A stretch of DNA of 64,000 nucleotides, from positions 1 through 64,000 of the forward strand of contig NW_026728924.1 in NCBI RefSeq assembly GCF_030272615.1, in the 5' to 3' direction. This DNA is from Cryptomeria japonica. Taxonomy: Eukaryota; Streptophyta; Pinopsida; Cupressales; Cupressaceae. Position 1 is the stretch's first letter, and each line of letters starts with the position of its first letter. Below the pieces are notes generated by a model. It saw nothing but the letters and a program-made list of their open reading frames with translations. It had not been told where the DNA came from and made no database searches. Both the position numbers and the translations under genes were made by a program. Of the stretch, positions 1 through 11,659 are shown piece by piece.

Positions 1-135
1 CATCAGATAGATGGGAGGTCAAAAGAATCACCTACACGAGCTTCCAGTATGTTATCTTCCTCGCCATCGAATTCTGCCCAGAGGTTAGTAACATGTTATT
101 CACTTCTTTCTTCAAGTCAAAGTCTCCAAAGTTTA

Positions 136-180
136 TTGACTTCTTGTTATACATACACTGGGAGACAATTGGGACCTCCC
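136..180 (+). repeat. Extra copy of a TIR-like sequence
   Basis: This stretch resembles the terminal inverted repeat found at 701-743 and, inverted, at 962-1004. It shares the cttcttgttatac and gggagacaa blocks. It may be the end of a larger or older member of the same family whose partner is the copy at 962-1004. No coding sequence is associated with it. Confidence 0.5.
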
Positions 181-482
181 ACTGTAGTTTCCTGCCTAAC
201 CGCAAATTCCAGCCTTGGTTCTGCGATCTGCATGGACCGATAGTAGTTTGCCATTTTCGAAAACGTGTTATGCACACATTTAAGTCCGGTGGCATGACGT
301 GGTGTGGACAATGCCTTCGACATGTCCATGTCGTCACAACTTGCGCCTCCGCCATGTCTGTGTCATCAGAGCCCATGCGTCCGGACCTCCTGCAAGTGGG
401 CATGGGTATGCATGTATTCCCATGCATTCCATGCATGTCATTGGTACGACACCACTGTTTTGGAGCCACAATAGCTACATCT

Positions 483-659
483 GTGCAAACGCATGTATGT
501 GCCTAGATCTCTCCACTATAACTCTTCATTGTTGAGGACGTGCATTGCTTGTGGTGGAAGTATTGTTTTCTCTTCACACTACTTTCGCCACAAGCAATGC
601 ACGACCTCAACAATGAAGAGTTGCAATGGAGAGATATAGTCACATACACGCGTTTGCAC
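483..659. repeat. Long hairpin (about 78-bp inverted arms)
   Basis: Bases 483-560 and 582-659 are near-perfect reverse complements separated by about 21 bases. The outer ends read gtgcaaacgc and gcgtttgcac, and the inner ends are around gtggtggaag and ctttcgccac. Such a fold could be a foldback MITE or a locus giving a hairpin RNA. No protein is encoded. It directly follows a copy of the GGCTCCAAAA terminal motif at about 459-480. Confidence 0.75.
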
Positions 660-700
660 TAACTTCTCTTTGTGCTATGCAAGTCTATTGACCTCTGTTA

Positions 701-1004
701 TTTACTTTCCTCTTATACAAATAGTGGAAGACAGTTGCCTCCCATTCCAATTAGGGGCTTGTTTAGTACCCCAAAGGTGGGAAAGGATAGTGGGAGGCAG
801 TGACTGTGGCTAAACTGGCTCCAAAAAGTATAATTTATGCATAACCTTCGTGTTAGTTGAAAATTGTAGACCCTTGATCGTGCTCGACAGAACAAACTGA
901 TGATTTGATTTTTTGAATAAGTCAATAACATGAACTTTTTGGAGCCAGTTTAGCTGCATTCGGGAGGCAGTTGTCTCCCACTGTTCGTATAACAAGAAAG
1001 TCAA
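701..1004. mobile_element. Short TIR DNA element (MITE-like)
   Basis: Terminal inverted repeats of 43 bases lie at 701-743 and 962-1004 and match at about 35 of 43 positions by eye. Both contain a ttatac block and end internally in tgcctccc. A second inverted pair (811-829 and 934-952) lies inside, so the unit can fold into a long hairpin. The left arm appears to carry an extra piece of about 50 bases relative to the right arm. There is no transposase, so it would be non-autonomous. I did not identify a target-site duplication, and the superfamily is unknown. Confidence 0.6.
811..952. repeat. Inner inverted repeat with GGCTCCAAAA motif
   Basis: A perfect 19-base inverted repeat (taaactggctccaaaaagt) lies at 811-829 and 934-952. 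The motif recurs elsewhere in the window, at about 459-480, 1025-1045, 2156-2175, 4350-4375, 54517-54540 and 54632-54653. It therefore marks the ends of a small dispersed MITE family. Confidence 0.6.
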
Positions 1005-2045
1005 TAATAGAGCTCAAATGCAACTATTCTAGCTCCAAAATGGTATACACAAATGCTGCATTGTCTTGCATAAAAGTGTAAACAAGGGCCTTGGACCGTA
1101 CAAATTGAATATACATTCACGACATCATTAGTCTATAGAATTCAGACTAACATCGCTAACAATTTTCAAGTATCTTCTCTCTTTTTTTAAGATAGTGCAA
1201 AGTCTCCTACAAGAGACTAGGATGGGCACAAACTACTCTAAATTACCAATCAAATCTCGCTTCTATTCATTTTTAAGGTAAGGTTGGATGCATTGGGTAT
1301 TAATGTTGGGGAAAATTATGGATATGTATTTATCTAAAAGATAGAATATTTCAGGGAATAGACAAATAAAATACTGATGAAGTTATCTAATACTTATCGA
1401 TGGACTAATATATTTTCCATGTTCATTTTATAAAATGGATATTAAACACACTTCTTTGCAAAATTTAGAGTTGTTATATATTGCTCAACCCAACTATTGC
1501 ATGAAGGTATATATATGCACTTAACATTCCACGATACCTCATTTATTTATTTCTTTTAACTTTGAACCCATCATTTAATTCCTTTATTGTTAACATAATA
1601 GTTTCTACTTCACATATTATATCTTTCATCTAACTTCGGAAATGCTATCATTTCCTATAACTTATTTATTATCCTTTTATTTCACTTACATTGAGAACAA
1701 GTAAAGAAGCTTTTAACTAAAATGATTATCTTACAAGGCCAAAATTTCAACACAGTATACTCATCAAGGCCATTACCTTCAAAGTGTTTGTTGATAGATG
1801 GATGGATTTAGATATCATAGGAATGATATTTATTTCCAATGCCTCGGTGAGGTGGTTAGCATAAAGGATGATCCTTGCTGAATTTTGATTCCTATTGAGT
1901 CACATTGATTTCCATAACAAAAATCAAATAAACACAAATCAACAGAGGTTCATAACACACACCACAATGGCAGAGAAAGAATGGCAGACGACGTGTATGT
2001 CAGTTGCAAGGGTAGCAAGAGAAGGCTGCCTCCACAAAAGACAAA
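1005..2045. other. Intergenic AT-rich DNA, no gene seen
   Basis: I found no supported coding sequence, RNA gene or terminal repeat here beyond a single copy of the agctccaaaa motif near 1030. The short reading frames are not conserved-looking. Confidence 0.6.
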
Positions 2046-2644
2046 GCTACTAAGTAGGTTGTTTCATTTTTGTCTCAAGCTTTAGGGTTTACTAAGTAGG
2101 TTGTTAACATGAGAGTTACTTGCATGTAGGGATGAGGGATTGTGTGGATACATCTATTCTAGCTCCGAAATGGTAGTCCCGTACTGATGACATGCATGGT
2201 TGTAGCTACTCACACTCCAGCCAATTATGTAGTATAATTGGTTGTCCAAGATATAATTGACTATGTATATATGTATGTTTATGTGTATGTGTGTGCATGA
2301 TATATAGAGAGAGAGAATGACAGACACACACACACACACATGCATAATTGGTTGACTACAAATATAAAATACTAAAAAATGTGACACATTGCAACAAGGC
2401 TACTAAGTAGGTTGTTTCATTTTTGTCTCAAGATTTTGGGTTTACTAAGTAGGTTGTTTCATTTTTGTCTCAAGCTTTCGAGTTTACTAAGTAGGTTGTT
2501 AACATGAGAGTTACTTGCATGTAGCAACAAGGGATTGTGTTGCATAGATGGGCATGAGGCTTGAATATTTTGACATTTATGTGTATATATGTATGTGTGT
2601 GTGAGAGAGAGATATATATGTGTGTGTGTGTGATATATATATAT

Positions 2645-2709
<65 letters not shown>

Positions 2710-3030
2710 TAATTGGTTGACTATTATACGGGAGGGTGTATACATCCACTCCAAAATCAATAGGAGGCTCCAGCGAGCCTATAATTTGGCTACATAATTG
2801 GTTGTAGCTATTCAGGTTCCAGCCAATTATGCAACATAATTGGTTGTGCAAGATATAATTGTCTATGGATATATGCATGTTTGTGTGTGTGTGTGTGTGT
2901 GTGTGTGATATATAGACATAGAATGACATACACACACAAACACATATACACACAGACACATATACACACAGACATGCATAATTAGATGACTACGGAAATA
3001 GAACACTAAAAAACATGACACATTGCAACA
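2046..3030. repeat. Duplicated blocks with GA and GT microsatellites
   Basis: Two related blocks, about 2046-2400 and 2441-3030, share the order: ctactaagtaggttg, then cataattggttgtagct, then a CA/GT tract, then catgcataatt and gacacattgcaaca. The second is enlarged by a pure GA run (2648-2705) and a GT run (2882-2907). The ctaagtaggttg segment is itself present four times (about 2050, 2092, 2401 and 2443). Long serine-leucine or arginine-glutamate frames here are translated microsatellites. Confidence 0.75.
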
Positions 3031-3390
3031 ATTAAAAAGTTATAGAAAGCAAGCAACCCATCGTATTTTCTAACTCTTAACATATTTGGCCTTATCACTC
3101 AATCTTTCAACAAATAAAACAACATAATTGTGTTTCGTTGGCCCAAGAAAACAGTGGACGCTTTCAAACAATTTCAATTTTTACATACATAAAGCAAAGA
3201 AAATTGGCATTTCATCTTTCACAACTCTGCTCACTATGGAAAACTGGCACATATGATTAGGCAAATATACATACCTTTATACTCTTCAACCACCACACAA
3301 ACAAAAAACCTTGGTTTCCTAACGCGTCCACTTGAATGTTGCAAATGAGAAATAAAATTCACAATCAAAAGAGTAAATGTTACCAAAAAA
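3031..3390. other. Intergenic, nothing recognised
   Basis: AT-rich sequence with no coding or repeat structure that I could support. Confidence 0.5.
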
Positions 3391-3800
3391 ACAATCGTGC
3401 TATGTGTTAGGGTTTGAACTTACCACTACCATCAAACCCTCGACACAAATCTCAGTCCTCTTAACACCTCCCTCCCACCTCTGCACTACAAAAATGATAA
3501 AAAAAAATTCACAATGGAAAACAATAAGTAATTGTTAGAGGAAATAAACAAACTATCATGTTATCTATTGGAGTTTGAACTTACCACTACCGCCAAACCC
3601 TCCACACCAATCTTAACACCTCCCACCCACCTCTACGCTATAATCCCTCCTCTCTACACAAAAAACTCACATGTTAGCAAGTGATAACAATAAATCCATA
3701 CAACTCACATTATGCATGCGGCTTTGACCTCACCTTCGCAACCACAAACCCTGTGTCCAATTTTCACACCTCTGGCATACTCTACGATACAATGGACACA
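3391..3800. repeat. Three degenerate tandem copies (about 150-165 bp)
   Basis: Blocks near 3400-3490, 3560-3650 and 3715-3795 share the same order of words: a gtttgaacttacc or tttgacctcacc start, then accaaaccct, then acacctc and a ctaca/ctacgata end. The third copy is the most diverged. No product is implied. Confidence 0.6.
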
Positions 3801-5756
3801 CACAAAACTATGGGCAGACATGTTAGCTCACAAAAACCCCGACAAGATTTTAAAAAAAACACATATATTCATACAATGTATATACCTCAACTAGATGTGC
3901 AACTCCCTCGCTTTATGATTCAACCAGAACAATCGAGATTTTGTCAAATTATTTCGCCTCTTGTCAAATTATTTTGGCTCTTTCTCACCCTCTCATGCCC
4001 ATGCAGCTCCCATATGAAAGAATTCAAAAAAAATTCAAACTGTTGGGTTATTGATTCTTTTTATTTGTTTTGCCTGAAATTTCCAAAAAAAAATAAAATT
4101 GGGCTTTTTTCAACACGAGTAGCCTTGCCCGTAACAATGAGAGTGACTTGCAAAATATGAGCCACATGAAAGCTTTTCCGTCAAATGCAAAATGTTAGCT
4201 GCATGCAAGCTTTTCCGTTGAACACAAAATGACAACATGTCTCCACATCATTGGACAACAAGATGCCTCCATACCATCGATGTGTCCGAGAACGTCAATC
4301 TCATGACATCTTGCCCTCACATGCGATATTATGAAAAGGCATTGCCGTTTTGAAACCAAAATAGCTACAGCCGAAATTAAGGACCACATCTCTCTATTGA
4401 ATGGACGGCTGACCCACAAACATCATCAACATCATTATTATTATCATTATTAAAATATGGTAGATATCTTTTTTATAAGCTGGCATTTAATAACTAGTGG
4501 ATATTGATTTCCGTGCCCAAATCGACGGTGTACACCGACTCCCCACTCGTGGAAATGCTATCGCACCGTCCAGGTTAAATACACAAAATTAATAAAATCA
4601 ATAAAATTTGGTGGCTAAGATTCTAAGCATGCCACAAGATTAACGCCCGCATATGTAGCCGTCAAGATCGATAAGCTTTTCAATTATAAGAGGTCACATG
4701 TTTCTAGAAACTCTGACGGAACGGCATACCTTTCAATTATATGGCGTCAGATTTAACGGGTCACTAACGGTGGGCCCCCACGTAACAGGACATCCCTCAA
4801 ACGTCCCGTCATGAAAGCGGTGGCACTCATGTCAAATATTAAATTATTATTAAAGAAAAATGGAGGGATCAAAAGTCTTCAATCATCTTGCAAGGCTAAG
4901 AAACATTTTCAACCGTTGATCATCGGGCTGTCCATCTCATATAAGAAGATGCCTTCAGTCTAATAAGACTTTTGTAGACTATTAGATTTTTCTAGAGTTT
5001 CTTTTTCCATGTCTTATTATATATAATTTTAGAAACAAATAATTTACTCATAAGAAATGAGAAAAAATTGAATTGTGCAATGATTGTTTGGAGCACAAGT
5101 CAATAGAAAAGAAATAAATATTATTTTTTAAAATTATTAAAATGTTTGTAAATAATAAAACTATAGAGATGTAAACAATTTTTTTAAATTTAATAGCATG
5201 GTTGGTCAACTAAAAAAAATTGTACCCAATGAATGCATTAGTTAACCTGTCTATGGGCAGGGACTAATAATACAAGAAGGCAATTTTATAGAGGTTACAA
5301 CCTAAAAAAAAAGTACTTCATTGCGTCACCAAAAGAAGAATGTTGAAACTAAAAAACATACTAATGAAAATTGATTAACAAATTAGAAACAACATGGTTT
5401 TGCAGGCATGGAAACTGAGAATTTTGAAACTAAAAAACATACTACTGAAAATTGATTAACAAATTAGAAACAACACATGGTTTTTGTAGGCTTTGAAATT
5501 GATTTATTTGCATCAGTTACCAACAACTTTACTAAGGACTAGTTTGCACTAATGTAAACTTATGTGAAATCGAAAGGTGGATGATTTCTAAAAAAGAGTG
5601 GGTAGGTAGAATATGTTGTTTCTTAATTTGGAGTTGGTGGAGACAAAATGACACTACATCATGGAGTGTTAAACTTACATGAATATTCATGCCAATTATG
5701 GGAGATTTAAAATGTGGACTCCATGAGTAACCTATTTAAAGAAGAAAGAATAACAA
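3801..5756. other. Intergenic; possible TATA-bearing dispersed segment
   Basis: No gene was recognised. A MITE-end-like motif (aaccaaaatagctaca) is at about 4360. The interval 4860-4975 resembles 7620-7735 over the words caatcatcttgca and ttgatcat, and ends in tcatataagaagatgcc, a TATA-like string repeated as tcatataaggaaaggcc near 30388. A direct repeat of about 75 bp occurs at 5340-5400 and 5420-5480 (aaactaaaaaacatactaatg and its near copy). Confidence 0.45.
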
Positions 5757-5782
5757 CTAGCAATTGCACCTTGGTGTGCAAT
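5757..5782 (-). other. Helitron 3' terminal hairpin and CTAG
   Basis: Minus-strand order is stem attgcac, short loop, stem gtgcaat, two bases, CTAG, then host T. The same arrangement recurs at 7901-7926 and 59092-59118. In Helitrons this structure marks the end of rolling-circle strand transfer. Confidence 0.65.
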
Positions 5783-5994
5783 GGGTATGCTGAAGAGGAT
5801 TGAAAGGGTAATTAGGAAAACAAGTGTTCTATTAGTTACAAACATTTGTGTAGTACATGAGGTCAAGTGGTAGGCCACTTTTGCAATGATGTTGTTTTGG
5901 GAACAAAGATCTAAGTGGAAAGGGATAGCATCAAATCAACTACGCATCCTTCCAAACATGACAAAAAATACCCTTTGAATTAGGAAAATTAGTG

Positions 5995-6355
5995 GTCTAC
6001 AGATTGAAAAAGGGAGAAATAGAGGGGGGAAGAGAGAGATGGAAAGAAAGTGAAAGGAGATATAGATAGTAGATATAGATAGAGAGGAAGACAAATAGAG
6101 ATGGAGATGAAGATAGAGGAGATGGATATAGAGAGAAGGAGATATAGAGATAAAAAACAAGATGAGGGAGAGATAGAGATGGAAGAGATAAATATATAGA
6201 TAGAGAGGGAGAGATAGTGTGGAAGAGAGAGAGATATGAAGCAAGAGGGAAAGGGAAATATAGGTAGTGATATAGGTGATGAGATATGATCATACCAAGA
6301 TAGACATATAAGGATATATTGAGAGAGTAAGAGAGGGATAGAGAAATAGAGACAA

Positions 6356-6411
<56 letters not shown>
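5995..6411. repeat. GA-rich degenerate array ending in pure (GA)n
   Basis: Degenerate gagatagagata-type repeats run into a pure GA tract at 6359-6411. Reading frames here give only Ser-Leu-Tyr-Ile repeats and are not genes. Confidence 0.9.
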
Positions 6412-6414
<3 letters not shown>

Positions 6415-6535
6415 GTGGAAGAGATCTCATATTTATGTATTGTGATAAATGTCATTATGGAGTTAAGTAATAGCTTCAAATCAATTATGAATATTCTTAT
6501 AGAGATCAAAACATGATTGAAATAAAACATCTAAA

Positions 6536-7900
6536 TCAAGAAGATAATCAATATCCATTATCTGTAAGAAAATTATTCATAGTTAATGCTTTCATCACAA
6601 AAACATATCACTTATAAGCTTTTTCTAAACCAATTTGGTTGATGCATTCTTTATTACAAAAGCTACTACCTGATGATTAAGGGAATTGCCACCCAGCAAC
6701 ATTATCTAAAATTAACAGTGGCATGATAGGGAAGAGTGTTATCATGTGTTTGGAAAGAGGAATGCTGATCAAGATCGATGTCAAACGTTTCCAATATACA
6801 AACGACTTCTTAAAGGGATTATTTTCGATTTCCTCATGTCAAATGGGTATTGTAGGTGCAGTCTTGGTGATACTATTTTAAGCTTTATGTTTGGCCACAG
6901 ATTTATTGGGGTTGCAATCTTGTCGTTGACTATGAAATGCCTAGAATTTGATATCTTGGGCTTTCAAATTTGTTTTAGGTTAATCTTAGCTATCAGTCAC
7001 ACCATTGATAAGAAAACATCCCTTAACTAATTTATTAGCCTATAAATTTACTTCATTATTTTGGCATAATGGATATGTTGAAAACTATGGATCTGGTAAT
7101 CGGAACGCTCCCACGATCCACTTATAATTTGTTAAGATCATGAAAGAAAGATTAAATTTACCAGATTGAAACTACTACCACTAAAGGTTGGCACTGCAAC
7201 ATGCAGTGATCTTGGAGAATAAGACACTATTTTTTTTTAAAGAAAAACTACAACACGCAAAAAAAAGGAAGGCGTTTGAGAATTTTTTTGAGTCATTTGT
7301 GTAGTATCTGCTCCAAAACAAAAATAATTCAGCATGCGTTTGAATGAAAGGAGATTACATTGTTTAGTTAAAAGAAAAAAAAAAAGATTTCAAACCAAAA
7401 GAAACAAGGGGGATCGATTTTAGAAGAGAAGTTGCAACAAAAGAAAAGGTGATTGCGGAAATTCAAAGAGCACTTAAAAGGGACATCGATTTTAATTATA
7501 AAAAACAGGGGCACATCATTCTTCTTCAGTGGTTGTTGACCACTATTTATTCACCTTTCAATAAATAGCTTCATCACCCATGGGACCCTCATACCACTGG
7601 CACTAAAAAGACATTGAAAACAATGAACGGCCAAGATTGTGTCAATCATCTTGCATTCCTTCTGAAAGAGTATCCACCATTGATTGATCATATCAGGTCG
7701 TGAGTTTCAAATAAATAAACGCCTTCAACGTAAAAATAGAGATTACTTGATCAAGATACATAAGAGAAAATTTTTAGGATTCAAAAGAAAATGGCTGAGA
7801 TCAAATAGATGTGTTGATGATTTTAATGTTTTAAACTTTTATACTTCTCTACATGATTGATTATTTGGAAAACCATATAATCTTTTGACCTTAAATAAAA
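6536..7900. other. Intergenic, no gene supported
   Basis: A 94-codon plus-strand frame at 6746-7030 has no recognisable domain and no splice or promoter context, so I do not call it. The segment 7620-7735 matches 4860-4975 loosely (see there). The rest is AT-rich and unassigned. Confidence 0.5.
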
Positions 7901-7926
7901 CTAGTAATTGCACCCCAAGGTGCAAT
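7901..7926 (-). other. Helitron 3' terminal hairpin and CTAG
   Basis: Stem attgcac at 7907-7913 pairs with gtgcaat at 7920-7926. CTAG is at 7901-7904 and the adjoining plus-strand base is A, giving CTAG then T on the element strand. Confidence 0.7.
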
Positions 7927-8734
7927 GTATACGCCGAATACAAAAACATTGGAAAAAACAATAAGAAGGGGAAATAGGAGAATAACTGCTTTATCAATAA
8001 GATAAATTGAAATATAATAGTTCTTGTTTCTTTAATAAGTTAAACAAGTTGAACAATTTATCATATAGAGATAATTTTTGGTCATTGGAGTGAACGAAAG
8101 AATTATTGAAATGTTTTAATTTGTAGTATATATAAACCTGAAAAATCTTTTTAATGACTAATAGCATTTTGAAAAAATAAGTACAAAATGCAAAATATAA
8201 TTTAAACATTATGGAATTGAACATATGGTTTACATTTGAATCATTGTTTCAGGAAAATGCACTTTAAACATTGAAAGAGGATGTCCTAAAAATCTTTGCA
8301 TATCTTCTTCATTTATAGGTTTTGCTCCAATTATATTTCAATCCATGTAAGAGGATACATAGTTGCACAATTGATATAAAACTATAAAGAATAATAGTAC
8401 GAAAAATAATATTTGTCAAAATGAATTTGTATAACTTGAATTAGTTTAATAATTTATCATTTAGAGATCAAAATCAAAACCATTCTTTTGTTAACGTCAC
8501 ACATTGCTAGAAAACACCTGTAATTTGTCAAATAGAGTAGTTTTATTTGAGCTATATGATCAGATTGAATAGTACGCATAGTACAAGTATTAAACTAAGA
8601 AAAGATGGAACAAACCTCATATGTTTGTAGTTACAGTCAATTGCTTCAAGTGTTTGCATCTGATAATGTTTTCAAGCATACCTCCTCTTTTTTACATTGA
8701 GTCACATGTGGGCTCTGTGGCATGCATGCATATC

Positions 8735-9188
8735 TTTGGAATGTGTTCAGGCAGGGTGAATGCAAAGACTTGTAAGTTCACGAACTCTAGAAATAGTTGT
8801 GAATGTCAACCCTTGTTGGTCAATGTTGTCGATGTCAACTGTTGCTCTTTCAACCAATAAGTCCCTATGATTTGTGTATTGTTAAGCCCCATGCCATTTT
8901 TAGTGGTATCTGTTGTTGGAGACCACGACTTATTGGTGTTAGAGGGATATTTTTTGGGTTGTTGTGATCCCAAGCCGGCCCTATGTAATTTTTGAATTGA
9001 ACAACAACAAATAAGGGAAGTTGAGGTGGTTTTTCACCAGCATTGTATACAATTTGTTTGACTTGTCCAAGTGCACCATTGACTAGTCTTGTTTCCAGCC
9101 GTATATTTGTACATAACATAACCTCTTGGCCAATACATAAGAAGATCTTAGATTGGAGTTGTTCTTCATCTAGATTTGAGCATGTCAA
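8735..9188 (-). pseudogene. Helitron PIF1-type helicase, C-terminal remnant
   Basis: Translation on the minus strand gives the late part of a PIF1/RecD2-like helicase as found in Helitron Rep-helicase proteins. A beta-barrel-like stretch with IGQEVMLCTN and LVNGALGQVK is followed by PLFVVVQFKNYIGP, then AWGLTIHKS and TFTTISRVREL, which match the conserved late helicase motifs. A stop falls where the motif should read HKSQG (near 8873), followed by a small deletion that shifts the frame. The upstream half of the same gene lies at 17365-17885, beyond the inserted Copia element. The protein cannot be functional. Confidence 0.85.
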
Positions 9189-10839
9189 TGTTGGCATTGA
9201 CAAAACTGGTTAATCTAGAGAACCAATATATGTGCTGAGATTTGTAATTGATGTCTAACACTGACCGATGAAGTGCTATCGGTGGAGTGTAGTAGTAAAA
9301 GTGATGACTTGTAAACACATGGAAACAACACAAGAGAATGATGACCAACGTTCAATTAGCTCAAGGGAAGACAAACTAAGCTTAATCGCTCTGTCACTCA
9401 AGAAGATCGGTGTTGAGGTAAGATCTTTAGGTTGTTCATTCTGATGATGATGAAGTCACAAAAGGTGACTTAGGAAAGAAGGCCTGAGATTGTATGCAAA
9501 CAGTAACCTCATTGGCAAATAGGAAAAGAGACTTGATGTAAGCACAACAAACTGACAATCAAAGGTTGAATTGGTAATGTAGAGCGCAGTGGTATATCGG
9601 TACACTAGTGAGGTAGAAGGGAGATAGGTGATCACCATAAATCTCAAAGCAGTGATCGATTATTCAGTTGCAGTGGAAAAAGGTGAGTTAGTGAGATTAT
9701 GTCTACGCCAAACTAAAGGTTGGTAAAGTCAACTTCAGTCATCATGCAATTAAGCCATGATTACTTGGGGATTTTTTGGTTCGCATTTATAAGACTGAAC
9801 TCGACCCAGAAGTCACCATTTTTGGGGGATGTGGTGACAGAATTGGTTGAGTAGTTGGCAGAATTGTTGCATGGCGTGCAGAGCAAGAGCGGGAATATTC
9901 AAATTCTAAATCTATCAAAATCTGTGATTGCATTGATTAAGGAAACACTTGAAGGTGATGACAAAGAATGTATAAAGTATTTTGAGTTCATTCAAAATAT
10001 TCTTGATCAAAAGTACAGATCATGTGCAAGGCGATCCAAAAAGTGCAGAGTAGAATGTGAGGAAATGCTAAAATATTTTAGCAAAGTAGAGAGTGTATGA
10101 GGTAGACCGGTAGAGTGTAGAGCCATGGGTAAAGAGGATGGGCTGAGTATAGAGCTAAGGGTAAAGAGGACCGACTGAGTGCAGAACCAAGGGTAAGAGG
10201 ACCGACAGAGTGCAGAGCCGAGGGTCAGAGAACCATCAAAGTGCAAAGCCGAAGGTACAAGCAGAAAATCGGTGTTGCGTAGAGCAGACACCACCAGTAT
10301 GAATAGAGTATGATTTTCATTGTGATTTTATCAAGCTATCAGTAGCTACTCCAACAAATCATATTTATGTTGCTTTCTAACCATTGCAACTCAAAATCCC
10401 TTAATTGGGTGGACTTTAATAGGTCCCATTGCAAAATCCCTTAACCAAATGTCATCTTAATTGATGATCCTAAGACCTTTAACAAGGCTACCTTTAATAG
10501 GGTAAAGGCATTGATAGGCCTTAATCAAAATCCCTTAACCAGGTGGCACCTAATAGTGTCTTTGTAATCTCCTAACAGGGATGGCTCTTTACTGGGCGTA
10601 CTCCAGAAAAGTACAATTTTTGTGAGTTCCTACTCACACCGTGGTTTTCTCCCATTTGGGTTTCCACAAGATAAATCTTGGTGTCACTGTGTATCTTTTC
10701 ATGCATGCATATTCTTCTGTAGTAATTGCTTATATTGATGAATGTTAAGTTAGTGCAAATTTCAGTTAAAAGTTTATTTGTGCAAAACTGGTAAAGTGTT
10801 GATTCACTCCTCCCCTCTCAGCATCGGTTGGGACTAACA
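9189..10839 (+). repeat. Copia 5' LTR
   Basis: It begins TGTTGG and ends ACTAACA immediately before the primer-binding site. It contains a minisatellite (about 10111-10262) and a 3' segment rich in AATCCCTTAA. It is 1651 bases long; the 3' LTR is longer only because of a later insertion. Confidence 0.9.
10111..10262 (+). repeat. Minisatellite in the Copia LTR (about 32 bp x 5)
   Basis: Five imperfect copies of a unit close to gagtgcagagccgagggtaa followed by agaggaccgac. The 3' LTR carries the matching array at about 16235-16400, so it was part of the element before insertion. On the minus strand it yields an artificial 95-codon frame that is not a gene. Confidence 0.8.
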
Positions 10840-10841
10840 AT

Positions 10842-10853
10842 TGGTATCAGAGC
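10842..10853 (+). other. Primer-binding site (initiator tRNA-Met)
   Basis: TGGTATCAGAGC, three bases after the 5' LTR end, is the usual plant Copia primer site complementary to the 3' end of initiator tRNA-Met. Confidence 0.92.
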
Positions 10854-10904
10854 ATCAGGTCCTTAGAATTAGAAGAAGCTTAACAGCTTAAGGAAAGATC
10901 CAAA

Positions 10905-11566
10905 ATGATGCGAAAGGAGGGTCCTAAGTTCTCTAAGGAGAATTACACCTTATGATGTGGCAGAATGAAGCTTTATCTAAGAACCCTAGGAGAACATTAC
11001 TAGAATCATGTAATCACAGAGTACAATGAACCTTTAGGGGTTCTCACTCCAGATCAGATCAAAGAAAGGCAAGACAATACTGTTGCTATGGATATGATTG
11101 CTAGCACTCTTTCTGATAATGAGTATGCTGAGGTTCAAGATTTGAAAACAAGTTTTCAGATGTGGAATAAGCTGAAGACAGTTTATAGAGGAGATCCTCA
11201 TGTTTAAAAGGCTAAAGTGGATAGCTTGAGAGGAAAATTTGACGAGATGAGATGCAAGAAGGAGAAAATATAGAACAATATAGTAAAAGGATAAAGGATG
11301 TAGTAAATTCCATAAGAAGTTCTGGAGGAAAGCTTGAAGAAGATGATGTGGTTAGAAAAATCTTGAGGACCTTTCTATCACAATATGCCATAAGAGTTTT
11401 TGCAATTCAAGAACTCACATCCTTGGGAACAGTTAATGTTTTGCTTGATTCACTGATTGGAAAGTTGACTTCCTTTGAACTGAGCAACTATGATAACAGT
11501 GTACCAAAGATTGATGTTGCCTTCAAAGCTTCCATGATGCATGCACCAACAAGGAGAAGAAAATAA
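10905..11566 (+). pseudogene. Copia gag remnant
   Basis: An ATG at 10905 opens a gag-like reading (FSKEN, then PDQIKERQDN, MWNKLKTVYRG) broken by several stops and a shift. It continues in the frame 11252-11566 with QYSKRIKDVVNSIRSSGG and a DDVVRKILRTF segment typical of the UBN2-type Copia gag. It would form the particle coat. The zinc knuckle that belongs to gag lies further on, at about 11717-11758. Confidence 0.8.
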
Positions 11567-11659
11567 ACCAAAAGTAGTTCTACTATAAGAATCGGCCATT
11601 CTCATGAAAATGACAATCTGTTATCTGAAGAACATGAACAAGATGAGATTGAAGATCTA

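Larger units (their letters stand above)
5757..6535 (-). mobile_element. Non-autonomous Helitron fragment with 3' end
   Basis: Read on the minus strand, the element ends in CTAG at 5760-5757 and the next base is T, as expected for Helitron insertion between A and T. Just upstream is a 7-bp stem hairpin (attgcac/gtgcaat, 5763-5782). Inside lies a GA-rich array bracketed by two direct copies of a roughly 65-bp segment (about 5924-5988 and 6469-6535). A third copy (17895-17962) abuts the helicase remnant of Helitron A, linking this fragment to the same family. No coding sequence remains. The 5' end is not identified, so 6535 is a minimum. Confidence 0.6.
7901..9188 (-). mobile_element. Helitron A, 3' part
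   Basis: Minus-strand 3' terminus CTAG at 7904-7901 is followed by host T and preceded by an attgcac/gtgcaat hairpin (7907-7926). About 0.8 kb of non-coding DNA separates it from the end of a helicase pseudogene at about 8735. A Copia element (9189-17364) interrupts the helicase, which resumes at 17365. Continuation segments are 17365-18558 and 28744 to about 30020. Confidence 0.75.

Noticed and set aside
32-506. 145- and 137-codon frames at the window start
   Set aside because: Overlapping on opposite strands with no recognisable domain, in a region of inverted repeats.
5936-6530. Long minus-strand frames rich in Ser, Leu, Tyr and Ile (also at 2459-2959, 17856-18567 and 29149-30013)
   Set aside because: They are translations of GA- and GATA-type microsatellites. 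Such arrays stay open by composition alone and show no domain.
6746-7030. 94-codon plus-strand frame
   Set aside because: No domain, no splice or promoter context, and surrounding DNA is unassigned.
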